Positions 8,382 through 16,137 of a DNA stretch of 27,046 nucleotides are shown here, piece by piece. Under the pieces are notes generated by a model, which was not told the DNA's origin, did not search any database, and worked only from the letters and a program-made list of their open reading frames with translations. The DNA comes from DAISIL01 sp036822015 (GTDB taxonomy: Bacteria > Bacteroidota > Bacteroidia > Cytophagales > Bernardetiaceae), in assembly GCA_036822015.1 (NCBI GenBank), contig DAISIL010000048.1, positions 1 through 27,046 of the forward strand, read 5' to 3'. The position numbers and the translations under genes were made by a program. Position 1 is the stretch's first letter, and every line of letters begins with the position of its first letter.

Positions 8382-9479
8382 CTATACATTAAATCGAAAG
8401 TGCATCACATCGCCATCGCATACGAGGTATTCCTTGCCTTCTACGGCTAGCTTACCGGCATCGCGGCAGCCGGCTTCGGAGCCATACTTGACGTAATCCT
8501 CAATCTTGATGACCTCGGCCCGGATAAAGCCCCGCTCGAAGTCGCTATGGATCACGCCTGCTGCCTGGGGTGCTTTCCAGCCCCGCTTGATTGTCCAGGC
8601 GCGGACTTCTTTGGGTCCGGCGGTGAAGTAGGTAATCAAATTGAGGAGTTCGTAGGAGGCCAGGATGAGGCGATCCAATCCCGAGGAGGTCAGTCCATAT
8701 TCCTCCAAAAAGAGAGCTTTCTCTTCGGGGTCTTCCAGAGCCGCAATTTGCTCCTCGAGGGCCGCCGAAATGACGATCACCTGGGCGTTTTCGTCGGCGA
8801 CGGAGGCTTTGAGGGCAGCTACGTGGGCGTTGCCTTCGGAGAGCGAGGCTTCATCGACGTTGGCGACATAAATGACGGGCTTGCCGGTGAGCAAGTGCAG
8901 ATCGCGGACCACCTCCTGCTCCTCCTCACTGACCTCGAGGCTGCGGACGTTCTTACCGGCTTCGAGGTGCGTGCGGTATTTGTCGAGGGTCTTGAGGTCG
9001 GAGAGGGCTTTTTTGTCGCCGGATTTGGTGGCTTTCTGTCGGGTGGTGATGCGTTTTTCTACGCTTTCTAAGTCGCGGAGTTGAAGTTCGGTATCAATGG
9101 TTTCCTTATCGAGGACGGGGTCAATTTTTCCGTCCACGTGGATGATATTGTCGTCGTCGAAGCAACGGATGACGTGCAGGATGGCATCGACCTCGCGGAT
9201 GTTGGCCAGAAACTGGTTGCCGAGTCCTTCGCCTTTGCTGGCCCCGCGCACCAGCCCTGCGATGTCCACAAATTCCATGACGGTAGGCAGGACGCGCTGG
9301 GGCTGAACGAGTTTTTCGAGGGTGTTGAGCCGCTGATCTGGCACCGTAACCACACCTACGTTGGGTTCGATGGTACAAAAAGGATAGTTGGCCGACTCGG
9401 CCTTGGCACTAGAGAGGGCATTGAACAACGTGGACTTGCCTACGTTGGGTAGCCCCACGATACCGCATTGTAAAGCCAT
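8382..9479 (-). CDS. ychF: Redox-regulated ATPase YchF (OLA1)
   Basis: This universal Obg-related P-loop protein prefers ATP to GTP and associates with ribosomes. I take the ATG at 9477-9479, which gives MALQCGIVGLPNVGKST and 365 residues, the normal form. The longer frame from 9560 adds an unconserved 27-residue leader that runs into the neighbouring gene. Motifs seen are the Walker A GLPNVGKST at 9-17, DIAGLV at 72-77 and NVDE at 207-210. The last takes the place of the GTPase NKxD motif and, as in other YchF proteins, lacks the lysine that favours guanine. A TGS domain fills the last 85 or so residues (FTAGPKEVRAW, then FIRAEVI). Confidence 0.96.
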   Translation of the reverse strand: MALQCGIVGLPNVGKSTLFNALSSAKAESANYPFCTIEPNVGVVTVPDQRLNTLEKLVQPQRVLPTVMEFVDIAGLVRGASKGEGLGNQFLANIREVDAILHVIRCFDDDNIIHVDGKIDPVLDKETIDTELQLRDLESVEKRITTRQKATKSGDKKALSDLKTLDKYRTHLEAGKNVRSLEVSEEEQEVVRDLHLLTGKPVIYVANVDEASLSEGNAHVAALKASVADENAQVIVISAALEEQIAALEDPEEKALFLEEYGLTSSGLDRLILASYELLNLITYFTAGPKEVRAWTIKRGWKAPQAAGVIHSDFERGFIRAEVIKIEDYVKYGSEAGCRDAGKLAVEGKEYLVCDGDVMHFRFNV

Positions 9480-9529
9480 AGGGTGTACTGGTATGAGAAT
9501 TTCCCACAAAAGTACGCAGAATTTGCGGC

Positions 9530-10531
9530 TTACAGTAGCTTTTCGAGGTCTTTTTGCCAAAGCTCAAGCCAGAGCAGTTCCTCGGGGGCAAGCCACCCCA
9601 GCCCCACCAAAGCCCCATAACAAAGCCGGAGGTTCTCAAATACAGCCCCATAGCCACTTTGTAGCCGTAGCTCCTCCAGCACCTGGGCCATCCGTTGGTG
9701 CTGCAAATAACCCACGTATTCGTCCGCCAAATCACGCATCAGCGCGTGCTGATTGCGCTCATGACGAACGGTCGGGGAAAGAAAAGCTACGCTTGCATCC
9801 ATCTCCCACAAAATCCGTTGCCCGATCAGGCTACGCCAAATATCCGTTAGGCGAAAAGGAGCTGTTACGGGTAAGTAAAGCAAAGGAAAAGCCGGCCGCT
9901 GCCATGCCGTCGCCTGGCTATTGAAGGGACACCACTGCCCCGCTTGAAGGACAAGCGGCACTTGATCGTTCAAAAAATAAAAGGCTTCGGGATGCCCCAA
10001 ATGAAAGATCGCATCAACATCGGGGCAGTGATCGGCCAGCCCCTGAAAGACCCAGATTTTATCATCTGCCATGTTTATCCGTTTATGCGGATATTTGTTT
10101 TGGGCTAGCTCGGGGGGAAATCCTCGGGGCCAGATGTGCTCTTCGGTGAAATAGCCGTAAGCGTTGATCCACCCCGTGCCTTCGGGGTTGCGTAGCTGCT
10201 CGGGCTCTTGGACGGTCTGCCAAAAGTGAGGGAGCGGATGGTTATCGTCGTCGCTTTCGAGGAGTTGTGCGCAGCCGGACTGTATGGCCAGGAGGTAGCC
10301 GATGTTTTTGCGGGCGTAGTGGTTGGGGGGTAGCGCACGCAAGGCGAAGGGGAGTTGTTGCTGGTTTTGGTAAGAAAAAAAATGCCCGTAGGTGAGGGCA
10401 AAATCCGAAGGTGTTTTTTGGTCGCCGATCACCCAAAGCGATGCACCTTCGGCGGCACAGGCAGCCTGCCAACGCCGTAGCCCTGGGTGCGTTGATGCAG
10501 CGATTGTCGTGATAACGAGTGCCTTACTCAC
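9530..10531 (-). CDS. STELLO / DUF288-family glycosyltransferase-like protein
   Basis: The 333-residue product matches my memory of the DUF288/STELLO family. It has VIGDQKTP at 34-41, the HYARKNIGYLLAIQSG stretch with R74-K-N76, and SDDDN with the acidic triplet at 94-96, which should act as a metal/nucleotide-sugar site as in GT-A folds. There is no signal peptide or membrane helix, so it is predicted cytoplasmic. Plant STELLO proteins sit in the Golgi and affect cellulose synthase, while the bacterial substrate is unknown. Its ATG overlaps the upstream hypothetical gene by four bases and ychF begins 50 bases downstream. Family assignment is by motif, not by search. Confidence 0.75.
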   Translation of the reverse strand: MSKALVITTIAASTHPGLRRWQAACAAEGASLWVIGDQKTPSDFALTYGHFFSYQNQQQLPFALRALPPNHYARKNIGYLLAIQSGCAQLLESDDDNHPLPHFWQTVQEPEQLRNPEGTGWINAYGYFTEEHIWPRGFPPELAQNKYPHKRINMADDKIWVFQGLADHCPDVDAIFHLGHPEAFYFLNDQVPLVLQAGQWCPFNSQATAWQRPAFPLLYLPVTAPFRLTDIWRSLIGQRILWEMDASVAFLSPTVRHERNQHALMRDLADEYVGYLQHQRMAQVLEELRLQSGYGAVFENLRLCYGALVGLGWLAPEELLWLELWQKDLEKLL

Positions 10532-11076
10532 GTATCCCAGCTTAGGTCGGGGGTCATCAGTTGGGCAGTGGGGGCATAGACGCGCAGGTAACGGATGAGA
10601 TCGGTGAGTTCGTCGGAGAACTCAAGGTGTAGGTCTGGGTGTAGTTTTGTGGCTTTTTTGAGGGTGCTTTTGAGCTTACTCACCACATAGCCAGCAAACT
10701 TGTCGGCACGATAGGCTTCCCCCTCCAGCATGGCTCGGTTTTCTTTGAGGTAGTGGTGCAACAAGAGTACCGACAAGACGACCTCTCCGAGGGCATCTTT
10801 GGTGATCTTGGCATAGCGCGTAATGTCTCCACTGAAGCTGCGCATTTCCATCATCAACAGCCCGGGTGTCCAGGAGTAACCTGCCCGTGCAAACTTAATG
10901 ATCCGCTCTTCGATGGTCTGCCGCATCTCTAGTTGTTCGGCTGGGCTGCCCAGGAGTTGGAACTGGAGTTGCTCCACCAGGAGTTTGTCCTTACGGATGA
11001 GGCGGATCAGGAGTTTGTCCTTCTCTTTGGGGGGCATATCGAGGATGGCCGTTTTGAGTTCGTCGGTCAGTTTCAT
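10528..11076 (-). CDS. Conserved hypothetical protein, rsh-linked
   Basis: This is a charged, mainly helical protein of 182 residues without signal peptide or membrane segment. The N-terminus is distinctive (LDMPPKEKDKLLIRLIRKD) and I recall similar unnamed proteins in other Bacteroidota. A conserved-looking middle runs GYSWTPGLLMMEMRSFSGDI and the C-terminal half is rich in Lys and Leu. No catalytic motif is evident. It starts 17 bases after rsh ends and overlaps the STELLO-like gene by four bases, so it is translated between the two. Function unknown. Confidence 0.75.
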   Translation of the reverse strand: MKLTDELKTAILDMPPKEKDKLLIRLIRKDKLLVEQLQFQLLGSPAEQLEMRQTIEERIIKFARAGYSWTPGLLMMEMRSFSGDITRYAKITKDALGEVVLSVLLLHHYLKENRAMLEGEAYRADKFAGYVVSKLKSTLKKATKLHPDLHLEFSDELTDLIRYLRVYAPTAQLMTPDLSWDT

Positions 11077-11093
11077 GGGGACAAAAGTACGTT

Positions 11094-13325
11094 TTATTCC
11101 TCATCCCGAAAAACACTTACCACGCCTTCGATGGCCTGCAATCTTTTGGCGATGCTATCCATTTGCCCCTTATCAAGGACGCTTAATACGACTAGCCCCT
11201 CAAAAAGTCCGGTAGTTTGTTGGGTTTGTCCGATGTTCATGCTGACGATATTGACGCGGTGCTGCTCCGAAATCTCACGGCTGATGTCGTTGATAAGTCC
11301 CATGCGGTCTGTTCCGACGATGCGCAGCCCGATGTCGTAGCGTTGGCGGGCATCGCCGGCCCAGATGGCACTGATGATGCGGTCGCCGTGGGCAGACATC
11401 ATCTGGACGGCGTTGGGGCAGTCGATGCGATGAATCTTGATGCCCTGCCCGGCCGTTACGTACCCAAAAATATCATCGCCCAGGATGGGTTTGCAGCAAG
11501 GCGAGAGGGTGTAGTCGATGTCGGGGTCGGCACCAACGATGAGCATATCGCGCTGGTGCTTGGCCTTGATGATCTCTTTGGCTTTTTTGGCGGTATCGGG
11601 CAGGTGCTGTTTGTCGTGGATGGCATCTTTGAACTTTTTGATCTCCGTGTGAGGAATACGCCCCTGCCCAACACGCTGATAAAGATCAGTGGCCGTTTTG
11701 GTATCAAAAAAATCGACGAGCTGGGCAACGGTCTGGTCATCGAAGGGCATCTTGAGCTGCTGGAGCTTTCGGGCGATGATCTCTTTGCCTTGTTCCTGGG
11801 TTTGGCGTTGTTCTTTGCGAAGATACTGCCGGATGTGGTTGCGGGCCTTGGCCGTGTGGGTCATGCGGAGCCAACTGGTGTTGGCTTTGATTTGGGAGGC
11901 TTTCAGGATGTCGATCTGATCGCCGTTTTGGATTTCGTAGCTCAACGAGACGAGTTTGTGCCCTACCTTTCCGCCCATGCAACGCAAGCCGATCTGGGAA
12001 TGCACCGAAAAAGCAAAATCCAGTATCGTTGCTCCTTTGGGCAGTACTTTTATATCGCCCTTAGGCGTAAAGGCATAGACCTCATCGCTGAATAGGTTGT
12101 TCCGAAACTCCTGCATAAACTCCAGGGCATCCATGTCTTTGTTTTCGATGGACTCACGGACACGGTTGAGCCAGACCTCTATCCCCCTGTCGTTGCGCTC
12201 ACTGACCCCCTTGTACTTCCAGTGGGCGGCATAGCCTTTTTCGGCAATATCATCCATGCGGCGGGTTCTGATCTGGACTTCTACCCAACCGCGTTGCGGA
12301 CTCATGACGGTCGTGTGTAGGGATTCGTAGCCATTGGCACGCGGGACGCTGATCCAATCACGGAGGCGTTTGGTGTTGGGGGTATAGAGATCCGAAACGA
12401 TGGAATAAGCCTGCCAGCAGAGGGATTTTTCGCTGGACACCTGGTCAGCTTCAAGGATGATCCGTATGGCAAAGAGGTCATAGACCTCTTCAAAGGGTAT
12501 TTTTTGCTTTTGCATCTTGTTCCAGATCGAGGAGATGGACTTTACCCGCTGCTTGATCTCGAAGGTGAAGCCCTGTTTTTGTAGTTCGGCTTCGATGGGC
12601 TTAACAAACTCCCGAACAAAGCGATCTCGGGCCCGCTTCGACTGGTCGATCTTTTGCTGAATATCGTGATAGACCTCCGGTTTGGCGTATTTGAGGGAGA
12701 GGTCTTCGAGTTCGGATTTGATGTTATACAGCCCTAAGCGATGGGCCAGCGGGGCATAAACAAAGCGGGTTTCGGAGCGCGTCTTGAGTTGCTTGTCGCG
12801 GGGCATACCATCGAGGGTGCGCATGTTGTGGAGCCTATCGGCGATCTTAATCAGGACAACACGGATGTCCTGCGAAATGGTAACGAGTACCTTGCGGAAG
12901 GTCTCGGCTTGTGCCGATTCGTAGCGTCCCTTTACGTCGGGTACTTTGGTTAGTCCGTCGATGATTCGGCTTACTTTTTTGCCAAACTTAGCTTCGATCT
13001 CCTCTAGGGGTATTTCGGTATCCTCTACTACGTCGTGAAGCAAAGCCCCAATGATCGCCGTTGTGCCAAGTCCCATCTCTTCGACGACGATATGGGCTAC
13101 GGCCAGGGGGTGTAAAATGTAGGGTTCACCGGACTTTCGTCGCACGTCCTGGTGTGCCTCCTGGGCCAAATTGAAAGCAGCCTTGATGTGTTTGGCATCC
13201 TCATCCTGGAGGTAAGGACGCGCCGAGCGCATCAGGGCGCGGTACTCTCTCAGGATGAGTTTGCGCTCCTGCTCAAGCGCATCGGGTTTTTGCTGGTCGA
13301 TGGTAGGTAAAGAAAGGCTTCCCAT
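11094..13325 (-). CDS. rsh: Bifunctional (p)ppGpp synthetase/hydrolase (RelA/SpoT)
   Basis: Rsh makes and degrades the stringent-response alarmone. The 743-residue product shows the full long-RSH layout. The HD hydrolase domain has LHP at 71-73, HD at 97-98 in LLHDVVEDT and ADRLHNMRTL, which implies working hydrolysis. The synthetase domain follows with YDLFAIRI, PRANGYESLHTTV and the AEKGYAAHWKYK end motif. Then come a TGS domain (VYAFTPKGDIKVLP), a Cys-rich/helical linker with SPCCKP, and an ACT domain at the C-terminus. Because both catalytic motif sets are intact I call it bifunctional, although which activity dominates cannot be read. It heads a five-gene group on the minus strand and is divergent from tRNA-Leu. 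Confidence 0.96.
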   Translation of the reverse strand: MGSLSLPTIDQQKPDALEQERKLILREYRALMRSARPYLQDEDAKHIKAAFNLAQEAHQDVRRKSGEPYILHPLAVAHIVVEEMGLGTTAIIGALLHDVVEDTEIPLEEIEAKFGKKVSRIIDGLTKVPDVKGRYESAQAETFRKVLVTISQDIRVVLIKIADRLHNMRTLDGMPRDKQLKTRSETRFVYAPLAHRLGLYNIKSELEDLSLKYAKPEVYHDIQQKIDQSKRARDRFVREFVKPIEAELQKQGFTFEIKQRVKSISSIWNKMQKQKIPFEEVYDLFAIRIILEADQVSSEKSLCWQAYSIVSDLYTPNTKRLRDWISVPRANGYESLHTTVMSPQRGWVEVQIRTRRMDDIAEKGYAAHWKYKGVSERNDRGIEVWLNRVRESIENKDMDALEFMQEFRNNLFSDEVYAFTPKGDIKVLPKGATILDFAFSVHSQIGLRCMGGKVGHKLVSLSYEIQNGDQIDILKASQIKANTSWLRMTHTAKARNHIRQYLRKEQRQTQEQGKEIIARKLQQLKMPFDDQTVAQLVDFFDTKTATDLYQRVGQGRIPHTEIKKFKDAIHDKQHLPDTAKKAKEIIKAKHQRDMLIVGADPDIDYTLSPCCKPILGDDIFGYVTAGQGIKIHRIDCPNAVQMMSAHGDRIISAIWAGDARQRYDIGLRIVGTDRMGLINDISREISEQHRVNIVSMNIGQTQQTTGLFEGLVVLSVLDKGQMDSIAKRLQAIEGVVSVFRDEE

Positions 13326-13345
13326 AAGATTTTTTTTTGGTAAAA

Positions 13346-13378
13346 ATTGGTTTTTTTGCGCGTCTGTTTGTACATTTG
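13346..13378 (+). promoter_or_regulatory. Promoter of tRNA-Leu
   Basis: TACATTTG at 13371-13378 is an exact TAnnTTTG -7 element. ATTG at 13346-13349 lies 21 bases upstream as the -33 element. Transcription would begin near 13384, a few bases before the tRNA. Only a plus-strand signal is clear here. I could not find a convincing promoter for the divergent rsh gene. Confidence 0.7.
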
Positions 13379-13388
13379 CGTCTCCAAT

Positions 13389-13473
13389 GCGGGTGTGGCG
13401 AAATTGGTAGACGCGCTAGACTTAGGATCTAGTGTCTCACGACATGGGGGTTCGAGTCCCTCCACCCGTACCA
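13389..13473 (+). tRNA. tRNA-Leu (anticodon UAG)
   Basis: The 85-base gene folds into a cloverleaf with a long variable arm, as expected for leucine. The acceptor arms GCGGGTG (13389-13395) and CACCCGT (13463-13469) pair with one G-T. The anticodon stem is CTAGA/TCTAG around the loop CTTAGGA, giving anticodon TAG at 13423-13425, which reads CUA and other CUN codons. The T arm contains GTTCGAGTCC and the 3' CCA is encoded at 13471-13473. Confidence 0.97.
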
Positions 13474-13510
13474 AAAACAAGTTGGGCCGCTGTGTTCAAC
13501 TTGTTTTTTT
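13474..13510 (+). terminator. Rho-independent terminator after tRNA-Leu
   Basis: AAAACAAGTTG at 13474-13484 pairs perfectly with CAACTTGTTTT at 13497-13507 around a 12-base loop. The run of seven T at 13504-13510 overlaps the end of the 3' arm, as in a classic intrinsic terminator. It begins directly after the tRNA CCA end. Confidence 0.85.
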
Positions 13511-13570
13511 ATGTAGTAGTAGTGTTTTTGTGTTTTATTGTTTGTTTGATCCTCAAAACGACATCATCTC

Positions 13571-15112
13571 TTGGATATCCAAATTGAAAAAACCGATGCC
13601 GGCTTAAGCCTACTTAAAGTTAAGGTAGAAAAGGCAGATTACCAACAAGTCGTCGATAAAAAGTTGGAAGAATATCGCCGAAAAGCCAATATTAAGGGGT
13701 ACAGAGCAGGAAAAGCGCCCCTAGGACTGGTCAAAAAGATGGTAGGTCAGGAAATCAAAGCCGAGCAGATCATCCAATCTATGAGTACATCGGTGGATGA
13801 GTTTTTGAAGGGCTACACCGAAAAAATCGTTGTCGGTAGCCCCATCCCACGCTCTGATACCTTTGCCAACAAAAACTGGAAATACGACGATGATTTTGAG
13901 TTTTTCTACGAAGTCGGTCTAGTCGATCACTTCGAGATCACGGAGGAGCAACTGAAAGACATCCAAATCGAACAACTCTCCGTGCATATACCGGATAGCC
14001 TCGTCGAAAGAGAAATTTTATCCAATCGCATCCACCTGGGCAAACCCAGCGACGTACAAAAAGAGACCATCGAAGCCCCCGAAGCCGATACCTCATCGAC
14101 CTTGATCGTTGAGTTTTCGCTGGACATCGAAAGCGAAGCAGAGCAAGCAGAAATTCCCGCACAAATAGAGGGACAGTTTGCGCTAACCGACCTAAACAAC
14201 GATGCCCAGGATGCCCTTTGGGGCAAAAAAAGTGAGGATACGCTCACCATCGTTCTGGATGCTTTCTTTAAGGAAGAAAAACTAAGCCAACTGTTTGACG
14301 GAAAAGCTATTGCGTTCATGGAAGCGCAAAGGGCCGCCAACAAGCCGCTATCGGGAACACTGCTCATCGAAAAGTTTTCGTCCGTTGAGTTGCACGACTT
14401 CGATCAGGACTTCATCGACAAAGCCACCGGACAAGACAAAGAACTCCAGGAACTCCAGGAGGCAGCCTCCGAAGACAAGCCCTTTGCGCGTCCCGAATCG
14501 CACGTAGTGGGGCAGGAGGCTTACCGAGCATATTTGCGCGAGCGACTTTCGGCTGATATTGCGCGCAGCCTAGATCAACTGCTCCTCAACCAGATCGAAA
14601 AGTTGATCTTGACACACTTCCCCATCCAACTCCCCAAAGATTTCTTGATCCGTTGGCTGGTCTTTGAAAACCAAAAAGAAGGTATGGCCGCCGATGAGAT
14701 TGAGAAGCTCAAAGCAGGTATCAAAGAGGAATACGACAACATCGCCGACTCCATGCGTATGTCGCTGATCTCCAACCATATCATCAGCAAAAACGTACTC
14801 AATATTGAGCCGGATAACCTGATGGAAGCCGCCCGAACGGTGGTTAGGCAGAAGTACGCCCAGTTCTTCGGTGGGGGGGATATTCCTTTTGATATGCTTA
14901 CTCAGCTGGCAACGATGGAGATGCAGCAAGAAAAACAGCAGTCTCAGATTTTCAATATCGCCAGAGACCACAAAGCCAAGCAATGGATCAAGGAGCGCAT
15001 CACACGTACCGAGCGCAAGATTGATTTCAGTGAGCTACCCAAAGCCATTGCAGCCATCCAGGAGCAACTCATGGATACATCCGCCACAACGGCAGTAGAA
15101 GAACTCAGCTAA
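13571..15112 (+). CDS. tig: Trigger factor, ribosome-associated chaperone
   Basis: Trigger factor binds nascent chains at the ribosome exit. The ribosome-binding signature GYRAGKAP is at 43-50. The middle region (about 150-280) is where the FKBP-type prolyl isomerase should lie but is strongly diverged and contains acidic insertions, so isomerase activity is doubtful. The C-terminal part is long, helical and charged, the usual peptide-cradle region. At 513 residues it is longer than the 432 of E. coli. The start appears to be TTG at 13571, because it gives MDIQIEKTDA, which fits the family N-terminus, and no ATG or GTG lies in frame between there and the tRNA terminator. It converges on the next gene with one base between the stops. 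Confidence 0.92.
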   Translation: MDIQIEKTDAGLSLLKVKVEKADYQQVVDKKLEEYRRKANIKGYRAGKAPLGLVKKMVGQEIKAEQIIQSMSTSVDEFLKGYTEKIVVGSPIPRSDTFANKNWKYDDDFEFFYEVGLVDHFEITEEQLKDIQIEQLSVHIPDSLVEREILSNRIHLGKPSDVQKETIEAPEADTSSTLIVEFSLDIESEAEQAEIPAQIEGQFALTDLNNDAQDALWGKKSEDTLTIVLDAFFKEEKLSQLFDGKAIAFMEAQRAANKPLSGTLLIEKFSSVELHDFDQDFIDKATGQDKELQELQEAASEDKPFARPESHVVGQEAYRAYLRERLSADIARSLDQLLLNQIEKLILTHFPIQLPKDFLIRWLVFENQKEGMAADEIEKLKAGIKEEYDNIADSMRMSLISNHIISKNVLNIEPDNLMEAARTVVRQKYAQFFGGGDIPFDMLTQLATMEMQQEKQQSQIFNIARDHKAKQWIKERITRTERKIDFSELPKAIAAIQEQLMDTSATTAVEELS

Positions 15113-15113
15113 A

Positions 15114-16133
15114 TCAGTGATTGAACACCTGTTTGAGGCTCATCCGCAGGAGATCGCCCATGCTTTGGCAGGTCAAGAAATCCGATAGTCCGTAATAATC
15201 AGCCAGTTCGTGTTTGAGCTGGTAGGTGTTTTCGGGGGGAGCGATTTGGTCTTGGCGCATGGTCTGGATGAGTTGATCGACGGTATTGTAGGAGGAGCGT
15301 AGGCGATGAGCGATCATGCTGCGCTCCTCAATTTGGTACTGTCGGGTGGTCTCGGGGGTCATCAACTCGAGACCAATCTTGATGATGGGGTTGTTTTCTT
15401 TGAAGTATTTTGGCATATAAACTTTTTTCTGCCCCTCGTAGGACTGCTGATCGAAGTCAATGGCTCGGATACGGTAGTGGGTTTCCTCGAAGTCCGGCGT
15501 AATATCGACAACGTAGTTGCTGGCGTGCATATCGCCCAACAAGCGCACAAAACAGCGTTCATTAAACTTGACAAATTCCTTTGCGAGCCGGGTCCGGTTA
15601 AGGTTCTTGTTGAGGTATCGGCGCATGAACTGCTCCCCCGGCACGCCGGCGATGTGTTCCTCGATCAAGGTTTGGCCCGAAACAAAATGCTGTACGCGGT
15701 TGGGGGAAGTTAGGTCTTCGAGTTCGAGGCCATAGATGCGGGAGGCATCGGCTTGCTTGACATAAAAATAATCGAAGTTATCGTTGATGCGGTTCACGAT
15801 CCTGACCCGTATGGGCTGGGTATTGCCGTAGGTACACAAATCGACCCGATCCACGTACAGGTGTTCGATCACGGATAGCTCACCTTCGGCTTTGAGCAAG
15901 GCATAGATTTTTTTGAGGGCCGTGTATATCTCTTGCATCTCCTGGGGGGCATAAAAGAGCGTCTCCCAGAGGGTGTCTTTTTCGTGTGCATCGTAGAGCG
16001 AAATGGTACTGGTGTAGCGCAGCAAGTCCTGGTAAGAGACGGCGACCTGGACTTCTTTTTTTTGGTGGCGCAGGTATTGCCGCAGCGTTGGGCTAACGGG
16101 ATAAATGGTTTTCTTTCTGGAGATGAGCGGCAT
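15114..16133 (-). CDS. Kinase-fold (aminoglycoside phosphotransferase-like) hypothetical protein
   Basis: I do not recognise a named family. The 339-residue product has a catalytic-loop-like GDMHASNYVV (Asp201, His203, Asn206) followed by RAIDFDQQ (Asp226, Asp228). This matches the HGDxHxxN plus IDFD metal-binding pattern of aminoglycoside/choline/HipA-like kinases. A candidate ATP-binding lysine is Lys126 in FDYFYVKQAD. The N-terminal 110 residues and the helical C-terminus have no recognisable motif. No membrane segment is present. It begins four bases after the coiled-coil gene and is the last gene of that group. Substrate unknown. It could phosphorylate a small molecule or a protein. Confidence 0.65.
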   Translation of the reverse strand: MPLISRKKTIYPVSPTLRQYLRHQKKEVQVAVSYQDLLRYTSTISLYDAHEKDTLWETLFYAPQEMQEIYTALKKIYALLKAEGELSVIEHLYVDRVDLCTYGNTQPIRVRIVNRINDNFDYFYVKQADASRIYGLELEDLTSPNRVQHFVSGQTLIEEHIAGVPGEQFMRRYLNKNLNRTRLAKEFVKFNERCFVRLLGDMHASNYVVDITPDFEETHYRIRAIDFDQQSYEGQKKVYMPKYFKENNPIIKIGLELMTPETTRQYQIEERSMIAHRLRSSYNTVDQLIQTMRQDQIAPPENTYQLKHELADYYGLSDFLTCQSMGDLLRMSLKQVFNH

Positions 16134-16137
16134 AACC

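Noticed and set aside
11217..12095. 292-residue open frame antisense to rsh
   Set aside because: It covers the TGS/ACT part of rsh on the other strand; no promoter, no recognisable domain, and low-complexity Asp/Gly/Val content typical of a shadow frame.
13347..13607. 86-residue plus-strand frame over the tRNA
   Set aside because: It runs straight through tRNA-Leu and its terminator, so it is not a plausible protein.
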